A DNA stretch of 64,000 bases. Origin: Zhengitettix transpicula (lineage: Eukaryota > Arthropoda > Insecta > Orthoptera > Tetrigidae). Position numbers and translations under genes: made by a program. The notes beneath the pieces are model-generated. The model made no database searches. It had not been told where the DNA came from and saw only the letters and a program-made list of their open reading frames with translations. Shown here in pieces: positions 11,146 through 22,925 of the stretch. The stretch is taken from NCBI GenBank assembly GCA_037074705.1, contig CM073593.1, positions 11,289,001-11,353,000 on the forward strand, read 5' to 3'. Every line of letters begins with the position of its first letter. Position 1 is the stretch's first letter.

Positions 11146-12193
11146 GGGTTCAGTTTTCTCGAAGTAGATGTATCTGCGACCATTCTCTACCGCTGTCTTG
11201 AGACTAGGTTTGTTTTTGTCTGCGACGTAAATAATTGAAATTTCTGCCGAACGTATATTCTCTCACATAAGACCCCTTTTTTAGGTTTATGTTCAGAGTC
11301 TCATAAAATCGCCCTGAGGGTTTGCCCGTTTAACGCATTTATTGGAAATTTATTGGAATATTGAATGTAGTTAAATATTATAAATTTTAAACTTAAGACT
11401 GAATAAATTATAATTTACCTTTAAAAAATACTCTGCTGAATTTTTGTAAACCCTTAATTATAAATAAATAAAATTAAAAGCCATCCTAATCAAATTTTGC
11501 ATATAAAATTAATTCCATTCCACCAGCATTATATTACAATATAAAAATTTAAAATATTTTTTGACTAAACGAGTGTTAGAAATCTTTAATTTATATAACA
11601 CTAGCTGGGTGCCCGGCGTTGCCCGAGATGTCATTTATCTATAACCATCCATAAGACTCCAATTTTGGTTACTTTTGCGCTATTTTTATGTAAAGCTCCT
11701 CTAACCCTATCCCTAAATGTGCTCACCTCCCATGCCGAAGGGGGATGAAGTCATTGACTAAATATATCGGCCGTTTTTACATGTTAGAAGATGACCACCC
11801 CCACAAATATGCGATAATAAAAAAGAATGTATTCCACGCAAAAATCGGCTGATTACATTGTCTGAAAATTTATTCCCTCGCCCAACACCTCCCAAACCCG
11901 TCGCGTTACCCAGGTTGTCACAATTAGATTCAGCGACATTCATAGTCTCGGAATTGATTCGATTCTCGGTTGTTTTTGCGGGATTTTATTTAACGTACCT
12001 CCACGCCACCCCTAAGCTTGCTCCCCTCACAGGGGTTAAATTATACACAAACAACATCGGTATAAATACTTTCAAAGTAATTAACCCCATGAAATAATTA
12101 TCGCAAATATCGACCGTTTAACATGTTTGAAATTTTTCACCCCCGACCACTCCCGATTCGGGGACTTAAACGGTCAAGTTTAATGTCATAATT

Positions 12194-13110
12194 AAACTCA
12201 GTGACAATCCTGATAGTTTCTGGTTTATTTTTATCTAATGCTACTTCCACGCCAACCCCTAAGGGTGCACCCTTCCGAGTCCGAAAGGGGTTGAAATTAT
12301 ACACAGAGAACATGTAGGGAAATTTTATTAATCTAATTCATCCAGAAATATATTTAATTGACGAAAAAACAGCCGGTCAACTCATCCCAACCCAGCCGAT
12401 ACCCGCGCGTTGTCCAGATTGTCATAAATAAATTCAGCAACATCCATTACCTTCGATTTGACTCGAATCTCGGTTGTTTTCCCTTTATTTTCAAGGAAAT
12501 TAATTAAACTCAGTGACAATCCCGATAGTTTCTGGTTTCTTTTTATGTAATGCTACTTCACGCCCACCCTTATGAGTCCGAAAGGAGTTGAAATTATACA
12601 CAGAGAACATGTAAGGAAATTTTATTAATCTAATTCATCCCGAAATATATTTAATTGACGCAAAAAACAGCCGGTCAACTCATCCCAACCCAGCCGATAC
12701 CCGCGCGTTGTCCAGATTGTCATAAATAAATTCAGCAACATCCATTACCTTCGATTTGACTCGAATCTCGGTTGTTTTCCCGTTATTTTCAAGGAAATTA
12801 ATTAAACTCAGTGACAATCCCGATAGTTTCTGGTTTCTTTTTATGTAATGCTACTTCACGCCCACCCTTAAGGGTACACCCTTACGAGTCCGAAAGGGGT
12901 TGAAATTATACACAGAGCACATGTAAGGAAATTTTATTAATCTAATTCATCCCGAAATATATTTAATTGACGCAAAAAACAGTCGGTCAACTCATCCCAA
13001 CCCAGCCGATACCCGCGCGTTGTCCAGATTGTCATAAATAAATTCAGGGACATCCATGACCTTCGATTTGACTCGAATCTCGGTTGTTTTCCCGTTATTT
13101 TCAAGGAAAT
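12194..13110 (+). repeat. Three direct repeats of about 300 bp
   Basis: Units begin aaactcagtgacaatcc at 12194, 12506 and 12804 (periods 312 and 298). The second and third units are almost identical, so the last duplication is recent. Confidence 0.9.
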
Positions 13111-13929
13111 CCCCTCCAGCCCCACCCCTATCATGCCTACAAACAACATCGGTAGAAATACTATCAACGTCAATGGTCCCGGCATTTATTTATTCCACGC
13201 TAATATCCATGATTTCACATGTTAGAAAATTTCCATCCCATCCACTCCCGCCCCTTGGGGCTAAACGGGTAATTTGATGCTATAATTGAACTGGATGACA
13301 TCCATAACCTTGGATTTGACTCCAATCTCGGTTGTATTCGTGTTATTTTATTGCAGCGTTCCTCCACCCAACACCTAAAAGTGCTCTACTGATAAACCCG
13401 ACCCGCTTCTCGGGGTGGTAGACGCGTCTCACCCCAACAGTCGGTAGAAACACTATTAATATCTGTGACCCCTAAAAATATTTATCCGACTGAAATATAG
13501 ACTGTTTTAGCATGTTTAAATATATCTACCCCCGTCCACCCCCGCTTCTGGGGGTGGTAGACGCGTCTCATCACGACAGTGTTTGTTTCCTGGTCGCAAA
13601 GAACACGTGTACGAAATTTGGTGAAATTTGATCCACCGGTATAGATTTGTATTCTCCACCCCAAACGCTAGGAGTGCTCTTTCCCCAGGGTGTAGAGGTT
13701 GAAAATTATATTCAGATATCATCAGTGGAAACACTATAAATATCTTTGACCCCTAAAAATATTTATCCGACTGAAATATCGACTGATTTAGTATGTTTAA
13801 ATATTTCCACCCCCGTCCACCCCCCGCTTCTGGGGGTGGTAGACGCGTCTCACCCCGACAGTGTTTGTTTCCTGGTCGCAAGGAACACGTGTACGAAAAA
13901 ATTTGGTGAAATTTTCTCCAGCGGTGTAG

Positions 13930-14032
13930 ATTTGTATAACGAACATACAAATATACAAACATACAAATATACAAACATACAAATATACAAACATAAAAAC
14001 ATACAAACATACATACATACATACATACACTC
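13930..14032 (+). repeat. ATACAAAC-type simple repeat
   Basis: Alternating aatatacaaacatac units then (cata)n, forming the 3' end of the first family B block. A shorter version is at 15670-15716. Confidence 0.9.
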
Positions 14033-14434
14033 ATTTTTATTTATAAGATTAAGTGTAATAATTATTTATATTAAGCCCTTTCGTTCTGGTAGAAAAGTGA
14101 TTATTAATGGATTGATTTATTTGGTTTAGGATTTTGAGAACAATTGTTCTAATAATGTAGTTTACGTGGATAATATTTTCATTGAAGTTGTAGTAAACTA
14201 AATTATAAACTACGTTAGCATGTAGAGTTTTTGTTACATTTATTTGTCCGTGATTATTTGTTGCTTTATTTCTTCACAATAATACAACTTCAATTACGGA
14301 ATAAATGTAAAATTATGTTTATAACAATTTATAATATAAAAACTTTTTAAAAGAGTATAAAAAGCAATGGTTCTGAAACACTTTTATTTTTCATTATCTG
14401 TCGTTATTAATGGAAACAACATAGGTTAAAATAG

Positions 14435-15720
14435 TATGAACAACACCACCCCTAAATCTGCTACTTTCCCGTGGTGGAAAGGGTTGAATTTTTACTCATA
14501 TCACATTGGTAGAAACAATATCAATCTAGTTTACCCATAAACACATAACATTTTGGCAGTTTTAGAATAATAGACAATTCTCACCCCCAGCCCTAAGCAA
14601 GCTCACCACTAATGTCTAAAGGGATTTATATTTTCAACAACATCCGTTGAAATAGTATTCACGTAATTCTCCTCCAAGAACGCGCAAGAACTGACTATTT
14701 ATCTTCCCTTCCAACCCCCACCCTTTCGGGTTAAATGGGCAATTAAAAATATTTATCTGAAGTAGACTCTCTGACATCCATAACCTTCGATTTGACTCCA
14801 AACTCGGTTGTATTCGCGTTATTTTTCTGTAAAGCAACTCCACCCCAAACCCTAAGGGTGCCCTTTTTTAAGGGCGTAGGAGATGAATATTATATTCAGA
14901 TAACATCGGTAGAAACACAATCAATATCTTTGACCCCGAAAATATTTATCCAAATCTAATACCTGCTGTTTTAGCATGTTTAAGTATTTCAACCCCCGTC
15001 CACCCCCGCTTCTGGGGTTGGTAGACGCGTCTCACCCCGACAGTGTTGTTTTCCTGGTCGCAAAGAACCCGTGTACGAAATTTGGTGAAATTTGCTCCAG
15101 CGGTGTAGATTTGTACTCTCCACCCCAAACGCTAGGGGTGCTCTTTCCCCAGGGTGTAGAGGTTGAAAATTATATTCAGATATCATCGGTGGAAAGACTA
15201 TAAGTATCTTTGACCTCTAAAAATATTTATCCGACTAAAATATCGACTGTTTTAGCATGTTCAAATATTTCCACCCCCGTCCACCCCCGCTTCAGGCGCG
15301 TCTCACCCCGACAGTGTTGTTTTCCTGGTCGCAAAGAACACGTGTACGAAATTTGGTGAAATTTGATCCACCGGTATAGATTTGTATTCTCCACCCCAAA
15401 TTCTAAGGGTGCCCTTTTCCCAGGGTGTAGGGGATGAAAATTATATTCAGGAAACATCGGTAGAAACACCATAAATATCTTGGACCCCTAAAAATTATTA
15501 TCCGACTAAAATATCGGCTTTTTTAGCATGTTTAAATATTTCAACCCCCGTGCACCCCCGCTTCTGGGGGTGGTAGACATGTCTCACCCCGACAGTGTTT
15601 GTTTCCTGGTCGTAAAGAACACGTGTACGAAATTTGGTGAAATTTGCTCTACCGGTGTAGATTTGTATAACGAACATACAAATATACAAACATACAAACA
15701 TACAAACATACATACACTCT
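14435..15720 (+). mobile_element. Family B composite repeat, second block
   Basis: Same grammar as 11600-14035. Units of about 270-280 bp with gtggtagacgcgtctcaccc begin near 15008, 15289 and 15560. It ends in an acatacaaa tract at 15670-15716. The unit at 15289 lacks about 12 bp at the cttctgggggtggtag part. Confidence 0.65.
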
Positions 15721-17070
15721 CTTTTATTTATAAGATTTTTTCTAAAACTTTTATCTTATACGAAAAACAATCATATTCTTGGATCTTAAATGATGTAAGG
15801 ATCAATAAAGTGTTATTGTATCAAATCATAAATTGTCAACTCTTTTAATTTACTAATAGTAGTATATTGTTGGTCAACTGCATTGGAGTCATGTAACAAT
15901 GATCGGGATATTTTTCGTTTTTGGATTTTTTTTAATATTCATTCAGTTTAATCTGTATGAAGTAATTTTATTATGTATGATATAAATTAACATTTTTTAT
16001 ATATTGATTTATTAGCGACACGTTATGGGAACTAATTTTCCCTTTCAGGGGACTGTTTTTGACGATAGTTTCTCTCACGCATCTGGAAATGGAAACCCAT
16101 TTTAATACTCAATAACGTTTAATGTCATCGAAATATACTACAATTCAGTATGTTATGTGCATTACAGTATTACTAGAGTGTTATGTGTTTTGGTCAAAGA
16201 AACTTACTAGAACACGGAACTTCGGTACTGTACAGTCGTGTCCAGAAACACAAAAATACGTTTCTTCTGATACGCAGTATGTGTTTCCGCCTGCAGTGAA
16301 ACAAATCTGATTACTTCCACTTCCAGGAGAATGCATGACACTGTCTCGGGATTTTTTCCATTCTCGTCTTCCTATCATATCTATTAGTATTATGGCAGAT
16401 GAAAATTAGTAGGGACGTGAAATCAAAATTATAACGTTTTAATAATCTAGTTATACTGGAGGATCGTATATTTTCCTAAATTTTTGTATATCGACTTTCC
16501 AGCCCGACGACACTGCGCGAGCTGTTAAAAGAGCGATGTTTTCTTACAGAAGGTATTCGAGCGCCGCCCTCCCAACAGACTTAATCAAGGGACCTGAGCA
16601 AAGCTTCTTTGAAGACAGGTAATGTGCAAAGCCCGAGGCGCCATATTGAACGCGTCCTTCGTTATATCTAGCCGCGTGTCCTCCTCAGCTGCCCAGAGGT
16701 TCTCTTAATTATCTTCCTCTGGGAAAACGACGAAGTAAGCATTTCCAGATCAATGCTCATCTGCTTTATTCCTGCTCTTCAAACCTCGTTTCCCTCACAA
16801 AGAAATCAGAGCTAATTGTGAATTTAGAATCAGATTGTCGTAAACTTGTGTCTTAACTATTTCACAAGGGTAAGGCTTTGAGGTATTTTAAAATATCTAC
16901 CGCAACGAGTTTTAACATACTTTTTAGAGTTCAAGAAATAATACGCTATTTTGACTTTCAAATACAAATAATCTCATAAATACTTTGATAACAAGATGAT
17001 AACAGTGACTCTTGCAAAAAAATGCCAGTAAGGTCGTTTTCAGAACTGAAAAGGAAGATCAAAGTAGCCA
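15720..17070. other. No gene recognised; GC-richer patch at 16500-16720
   Basis: AT-rich sequence with a CpG-containing patch (cgcgagctgttaaaag, gagcgccgccctccc). No splice-supported exon could be identified. Confidence 0.4.
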
Positions 17071-17074
17071 AGAG

Positions 17075-17248
17075 TTTACTAGAGCTGTATTTTAAGGATC
17101 CTACCCGCCATTTTCCTGATAATGATGCAGGAAAAACACTCGAAAACCTGCGTCAGGTGGGTCGGGAATTTGGTACTTGTCCCACGCCCTTACCCTGGTT
17201 TGGTGTGGGGACGCAGCATTCCCTTCTGCAACCTCGACCAGTTTAGAC
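17075..17248 (-). mobile_element. Family A, decayed fragment
   Basis: Contains ttaaggatcctacccgcc, cctgcgtcaggtgggtcgg and acttgtcccacgccctt, then ends at the cctcgaccagtttaga part. Both ends are missing. Confidence 0.75.
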
Positions 17249-17434
17249 TACTCTAGAATTGAGTTTGATTAATTGCGCAAGTAGTTCGTCACAACTACTC
17301 TCTACTGTCCCGGCAGTTTATTCTGTGATATAACAGCAATCTATTTGTATTTTGTATGAATATTGCCTATATAATACATAGGTATCTTAAATAAGTTGCA
17401 ATAGTCGGATAGCCATACATTATGCACAAAAACT

Positions 17435-18565
17435 TTGTTCCTCTCTAAAAGAAAATCCGATTCCATTCAAAGTCAAAATGAAAAAAAATTACGTCTGATT
17501 GAAAATAATGAATGAAAAAGATAGCCAATTCAGACAAAAAAGTGATAATATAAATACCAAACAACGTTTCTGGGATCCTTGTCCCCGTCGTCAGGTGCGA
17601 ATAAGAGCCTAGAGCGACACAACTGCGCTTGTCGGGTGGCAAAACTCAAAAGCGACGAAAACGCAGGGACAATGGGAGAGGCGAAGGGTTAGCGTAACAA
17701 TAAGGGAGCAACGACAATGGGACAGCAGAAGATGTAGAAATTTGTAAAGTGGGAGTACGAGAAAAAAATTGGATTGAGGTGTTTGGGGACGATTGACAGT
17801 AGGATATTGGATTTTGTTCAATCTAACGTTTATGTGTTTTAATAATAAAATTTAAAGGAGACTAAAATATTTCGGACAGTATTTAAGTTGTGTTCATGGA
17901 ACTTGGAGTTATAAAGTAATATAGCTCTGTCTACAAGATTGTATACCATAGCTCTCTTTTGGTTTGGAGGATGATCAGAAAGGTAATTGAGAACACGTTC
18001 AAAGTATGCAGGTTTTATGAACCAATCGGTGAGTATGGAAGTATTGTGAATGGATACGGTGACATCAAGGGAATTAAGAGAATGGTTAAATCCAAGTTCA
18101 TGTAAGTTGGGATGATAATTATTGAAAGTATTGACTATAAGGTTGATTGGAGAGGTTTTAACATTACAAAAAATGTCATCTACATATCTGATGTAGCAAG
18201 AGGTTGGATAGGAAGTAGAGAAAGACAAGAATTTTCTAAATCTCTCATGACTATCTCAGAAAAAAAAATTATTAAAACGGTTCCCATGTGAGAACCTTTG
18301 AATTGATGATAGAGAACCTGATTGAACTTGAAATAAGTGCAGTTGAAGATTATATTTAAAATACATAAAATTTAGTGAAGTGGAATTTTAGTATATTGAC
18401 TGCAAGTGGGCTTTCTGTTAATGACTAAATCATTGAAAGCATGTTGTGTTACTCTATGCTCTTCTTCGAACCAGATGAAAGTGACAAGGATCCCAGAAAC
18501 GTTGTGTAGAGTTTATATTATCACTCATTTTGTCTTATTTGGCTATCTTTCTTATTAATCGTAAT
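17435..18565 (-). mobile_element. Penelope-like element, decayed
   Basis: A reverse transcriptase remnant is flanked by inverted copies of the same end (aaacgtttctgggatcc near 17562 and its complement near 18489), a usual arrangement for Penelope elements. The left end matches 38432-38730 in inverse orientation. Several stops and frame changes make it inactive. Confidence 0.75.
17839..18480 (-). pseudogene. Penelope-like reverse transcriptase fragment
   Basis: The frame at 18228-17839 shows CYIRYVDDIFC (catalytic YVDD), then FNNYHPNLHELGFNH, SLDVTVSIHN, TDWFIKPAYF and NQKRAMVYNLVDRAIL. These are in the order typical of Penelope-like RTs. Upstream in broken frames up to about 18480 there is FFEEHRVTQHAFNDLV and GSHMGTVL. 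Fingers and palm are partly lost and no GIY-YIG endonuclease was found downstream. Confidence 0.8.
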
Positions 18566-18725
18566 TTTTTTCCATGTATACTGTCATTTGTGACATTTAA
18601 CACGCGACTGTGCAGCATTTCACTCATCAGACTTGTGAAGCAATTACTTTCCTCATCTAATATTTTAATATTCAGGAATATAGAGAATCTTTCACACAAG
18701 CATCCGGCCGTAAAGGCCGATTGTT

Positions 18726-18783
18726 AAGTTGAATTAAAAAGTATGAGGATGGACCGGAACAGGAATCCAGCCAGGGACTTCCC
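18726..18783 (-). mobile_element. tRNA-derived SINE, 3' fragment
   Basis: Inverse complement of the 3' half of the SINE at 18840-18955: agtccctggctggattcctg, gtccggtccatcctcatactt. Confidence 0.6.
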
Positions 18784-18839
18784 TCTTACAGGATTCATAA
18801 ATTGTAGGTGAGCTGCATTAGGTTCAATGGATGGACGAA

Positions 18840-18955
18840 TTTCGGCAGGTATGGATTAGTAGTAGAGCGTCCGTCGGGTAAGCGGGAGTTCCCTGGTTTC
18901 AGTCCTGGTCCGGTCGTCATTTTTCCATCCTCATACTTTAATATTTTGCTAATCA
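18840..18955 (+). mobile_element. tRNA-derived SINE
   Basis: Pol III box A-like ggattagtagtagagcg and box B-like ggtttcagtcc are spaced as in a tRNA gene. They are followed by a SINE body, tcatttttccatcctcatac. It sits head-to-head with the inverted fragment at 18726-18783. Confidence 0.65.
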
Positions 18956-19098
18956 AAATGACGATTAAGGAGAAAAATGAGATAGGACCCAACTGTATAT
19001 TTTTAGACAGCACATCTTATGTTGTTCTTGTGTTCTTTACAGTTGCTTGGTTTCGGATTTTGGTGATCGCGTGCGGACGGATTGTCTGTGTAAACATA

Positions 19099-20339
19099 CG
19101 AGGGTGGTCTGAAAAGTTTCCGATCTCAACGTGAAGATGGCAGCACTAATAAATAAAAGCTAGTGAATTTCGTTGTTCACCTGTTGTCAGTTACTCACCA
19201 AAGTTTCAGCCATTTTGGACGCGCAGTTGTTATGTAACAGTCGTTCGAGTGAGTTGATGTGAGTGTTTTTGTGAAAATGGAGAAAATCGAGTATCGAGCA
19301 GTTATTAAATATTTGTTTTTGAAAGGCAATACGCCTACACAAATCAAAGATGAGTTGGATTCTGTGTATGGGGACACTGCACCATCACAGTGAAATTTTG
19401 GGCAGCTGAATTTAAACGTGGCCGTAAGAGCTTGAGAGACGATGAACGTTGGGGACCTCCAAAAACTGCAACTACTGGCGAAAACATCGCCAAAGTTCAC
19501 CAAATGGTGCTACACGACCGCCGAATTAAAGTGAGAGAGATAGCAGAGGTCATGAACATGTCAAAAGAACGTGTTTGTCACATATTAAATCAACATTTAG
19601 GCATGATAAAGCTGTCAGCGCGTTGGGTGCCGCGTTTGCTCACGTTAGACGAAAAACGTGTTCGAATGAACATTTCCAACGCTCTGTTGGCGAAGTTTAG
19701 GCGCAATAAATCCGAGTTTTGGCGCCGATTAATTACTGTAGATGAAACTTGGATACGCCCGAAACAAAAATACAGTACAAACAGTGGACTGCAAAGGGGG
19801 AACCGGCTCCAAAAAAGCAAAAACTGTTTTTTCGGTTGAGAAAGTGATGACGACTGTTTTTTGGGATAGTCATTTTAATCGATTATCTTCAAAAAGGAAA
19901 ATCCATTACAGGAGCATCATTACTTGACAAGTTGAAGGCAGAACTTGCGGAAAAACGGCCACATTTGCAGAAAAAGAAAATCCTGTTTCACCAAGACAAC
20001 GCACCGTCTCACACCTCAGCTGTTGCCGTGGCAAAAATCCACGAATTACGGTTTGAACTGCTTGACCATCCTCCTTACTCACCAGATCTAGCCCCAAGCG
20101 ACTTCTTCTTATCCCCTCATCTAAAAATTGCGCTCGGAGGACAGAGATTTTCGTCAAATGAAGAGGCAATCACCTTCGTGAACATTTATTTTGCAGAGAT
20201 AAACGCCGAGTACTTTTTGGTCGGGTTACAGAGATGGACGCATCGCTGGGAGAAGTGTGGAGAGTTACAAGGAGACTATGTTGAAAAAAATATATATATT
20301 CTATCATTGTTGGGTCGGAAACTTTTCAGGCCACCGTCG
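19099..20339 (+). mobile_element. mariner-type transposon, 1241 bp, defective
   Basis: The 25-bp terminal inverted repeats at 19099-19123 and 20315-20339 share tctgaaaagtttccga / cctgaaaagtttccga cores and are flanked by TA on both sides (19097-19098 and 20340-20341). Between them lies a frameshifted mariner transposase. The ends are well preserved while the coding part is broken, so it could in principle still be moved in trans. Confidence 0.93.
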
Positions 20340-20340
20340 T
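19277..20340 (+). pseudogene. mariner transposase pseudogene
   Basis: Starts MEKIEYRAVIKYLFLKGN (N-terminal helix-turn-helix). A stop and small deletion near 19386-19392 shift the frame into KFWAAEFKRG. A second HTH region follows (MNMSKERVCHILNQHLGM). The DDE/D catalytic motifs are present but in different frames: VDETWI near 19739, FHQDNAPSHTS near 19986, and PDLAPSDFF near 20085, the last two 34 residues apart as in mariner DD34D. Further frame changes occur near 19755, 19815 and 19870. Not functional. Confidence 0.92.
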
Positions 20341-20399
20341 AGGTTCGACTGTACTAACCGTGTAGCACGACTAGAATACAAAATCCCTCGTCAACATCG

Positions 20400-20900
20400 A
20401 TTTGACCACTTTATTGATTAATGCCGGGTAAGATGAGATGCCACTATTATCAGTGCATTCATTACGAGATGTCTGTAATGACGTTCACATCTACCAGCCT
20501 TCCAGTTGCCCCTGTCCGCTGTTTGAAGGATCCACCTTCGTATTTGCTGCTGGGAGTGAGCTCAAAGGAGTGCTGCCTCGGGCTATTACCTTGGAAAGAG
20601 GACGACCGACTTTGAGTCACAAAGAAACTTGAGTCCGAACCAATCAACAGCTCTGTCCTTCCCACGGGGGAAAAGATACGGGCGTTCGAATAAAGGATGC
20701 CGAATGAGACGCGCTCTCTTTGCCATCCGCAGCTGTTGTAATCTGTCTGCACTGCGTTGACAGGTCTGTATAAACCGAGAAGAACAATAGGCCCAATAAT
20801 GTTCGTAGATCTTTCTTCCAGCGACGTACCCGTTAAACTAAATTGTTTCCTCTGCACATCCGCTCTCCATAAAGTATGAAGCACGAAACTTACACTGGTC
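20400..20900. other. GC-balanced unique block, unassigned
   Basis: Compositionally distinct from the AT-rich flanks. The longest frame is 140 codons on the minus strand (20884-20462), but its product (SSSFQGNSPRQHSFELTPSS) matches no family I know. May be regulatory or an exon of an unseen gene. Confidence 0.25.
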
Positions 20901-21820
20901 TACATCGATTTGTTAAGTTTAATATCCCTCTTGAGCTCTTAAACTGTTTATTAAAAATATTAGGTTGCCTTCCGAAGCAGTAACGTGCCGCCATATTGTA
21001 TGACGTTGCAGGTCGCGATGACGTCACATTGATACTGAGAACACTGATGTTTCCTTCATTGAACGCTTAAAAATCTCAACTCAAATGAAAAAAAGATTTT
21101 CTGCAAGAAGAGTTTTCATGTTTTTTAAGTGTTAAATGAAGGACACATTCTCACATTTTTGAGGGCGCAGTTTATTTGGATTCTTAGGAATTGTAAGGGT
21201 TTGATGTTCAAACTTTAATTCCAGATATATACCAAATTAAAAATCGTCAGTGTGTAATTATTTCTAAATGGGTCGGAAAATAAAAAATATTATTCAGAAA
21301 TGACAGCAATTTTTTTTGCAATCATTACAGCTTCGGCAGATTGGCCAAAATATTATTTGGAACGTGTTTCGTTTTTATATGCGCGTGGTCTTTATACTTG
21401 ACATTTCTTTTTCATAAAAATCAGCCAATATTCTCAGATTGAGCCCAAAATTATTTCCACAATACAAACTTATAAATGCTTACACAGAGCCAATAATGTT
21501 GGCACCGACTGTGTACTACTATTCTGTTAAAGTAATGTCAAATTAAAGTGGATAAATCATTTGGGAAAGTTAGAAATTTTGTTGTTTAAGTGATTTTATG
21601 CGATTATTATGTAAACTAACAAAAAAATGCATAAATTTTTTTAAAAAAAAAATTGAGTTAATGCATGTACAGGCAATCAGCCATATATTTTACAATCAAT
21701 TATTTTGTGCATCATTGTAACGCAGGGAGCAACAAAAACTTATACAGACAATGTAAACAAATATGTATAATATCAAAGATGGAAGATTTTCCCCGGTGTA
21801 CATTCTGGATAAACAGTTCT
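20900..21820. other. No feature recognised
   Basis: AT-rich unique sequence with no supported exon; a CRE-like tgacgtca occurs at about 21018. Confidence 0.4.
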
Positions 21821-21823
21821 TCG

Positions 21824-22378
21824 GGTTTTTTTTTGGGTGTAGACAGGCTATGTATAGGGTAATCCACATAGTGGCAACTCCCCTCTTATAGCATAGGAAA
21901 GGGATCTGAAAGGGGGGATGCGGAAGGGAGGACGAAGGTAGCCAAGGGTTAACTAGGACCCCCGGGCTATACTTTAAGGATCCTACCCGGCATTCGCCTA
22001 AAAGTAATGCAAGACAAACCCTACAAAAACCTGCATCAGGTAGGTCGGGCATTTGGTACTTGTCCCACGCCCTTCCGATGGCGGGGGAGGGGTTTGTTGT
22101 GGGGTAGCAGCTTACTCCTCGTCATGCCTTGGCCAGTTTAGGAGGCAGCTGGCCGACTATTCCAATAGGAATAGCGGACAACTCTTACCGTATGCCCAAG
22201 GTCTGCGACCCCGGAACATACACCTGTCAAAACAGGCCGAGGAGCCTCGGCATGTGGGAACCTTAGTTAAAAAAAACAGAGTTGTGAAGGCATCCCCAAA
22301 GGTAGCCCCCTCCAGAGCTCTCTGGGAAGGTTTACCTGCGAGAGAATCCCCTCGCAGGCTTCCTTGACGAGTTCTTCG
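21824..22378 (-). mobile_element. Family A copy, about 550 bp
   Basis: 3' tail at left (tttttttttgggtgtagac), then ggtaatccacatagtggc, and on through the family to a 5' end at cttccttgacgagttcttcg. It carries the ctgcgagagaatcccctcgc hairpin module. Confidence 0.88.
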
Positions 22379-22912
22379 TTTTTTTTTGTTTTTTTTAGGG
22401 CAACAGGCTACATGAGGGTGATCCACATCGGGCAACTCCCCTTTAATAGCATAGGAAGGGATTAGAAAGGGGGGATGCGGAAGGGTAGAGGAAGGTAGCC
22501 AAGGGTTAACTAGGGCCCCCGGGCTATGGTTTAAGGATCCTACCCGGCATTCGCCTAAAGAAATGCAGGGAAAACCCTAGAAAAACCTGCATCGGGTAGG
22601 TCGGGCATTGGGTACTTGTCCCACGCCCTTCCGATAGCGGGAGAGGAGTTTGCTGTGGGGACGCAGCATTCCCTTCTCCGTGTCTCGACCAGTTTAGGAG
22701 GCAGCTGGCCGACTATTCCAATAGGAATAGCGGACAACTCTTGCCGTATGCCCAAGGTCTGCGACCCCGGAACATACACCTCTCAAAACAGACCGAGGTG
22801 CCTCGGCATGTGGGAACCTTAGTTCCAAAAAACCAGAGAGATATGAGAGCATCCCCAAAGGTAGCCCCCGCCAGGGCTCTCTGGGACGAGTTCTTCGGTT
22901 TCCACCCGGGTT
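22379..22912 (-). mobile_element. Family A copy in tandem with the previous one
   Basis: Its T-rich left end (tttttttttgttttttttag) abuts the 5' end of the copy at 21824-22378. It then runs ggcaacaggctacatgagg to gagttcttcggtttccacc. Two copies in the same orientation with no spacer suggest insertion at the A tail. Confidence 0.88.
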
Positions 22913-22925
22913 AAAGTAAGCTTAA

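Larger units (their letters stand above)
11600..14035 (+). mobile_element. Family B composite repeat, first block
   Basis: Opens actagctgggtgcccggcg, a start shared by many insect repeats, and ends in an (acatacaaat)n tract at 13940-14030. Inside are repeated pieces with the grammar cacccctaaggg, gttgaaattatac, cgatttgactcgaatctcgg. Near-identical direct units start at 12194, 12506 and 12804 (about 300 bp). A second unit type with gcttctgggggtggtagacg starts at 13405, 13544 and 13826. The apparent open frames are by-products. Confidence 0.6.

Noticed and set aside
13753..14129. Frames of 77-127 codons rich in Tyr/Cys/Val or Tyr/Ile/Asn
   Set aside because: Arise from the acatacaaa simple repeat and family B sequence.
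20462..20884. 140-codon minus-strand frame
   Set aside because: Unrecognised product with no conserved motif and no splice sites; reported only as an unassigned GC-balanced block.
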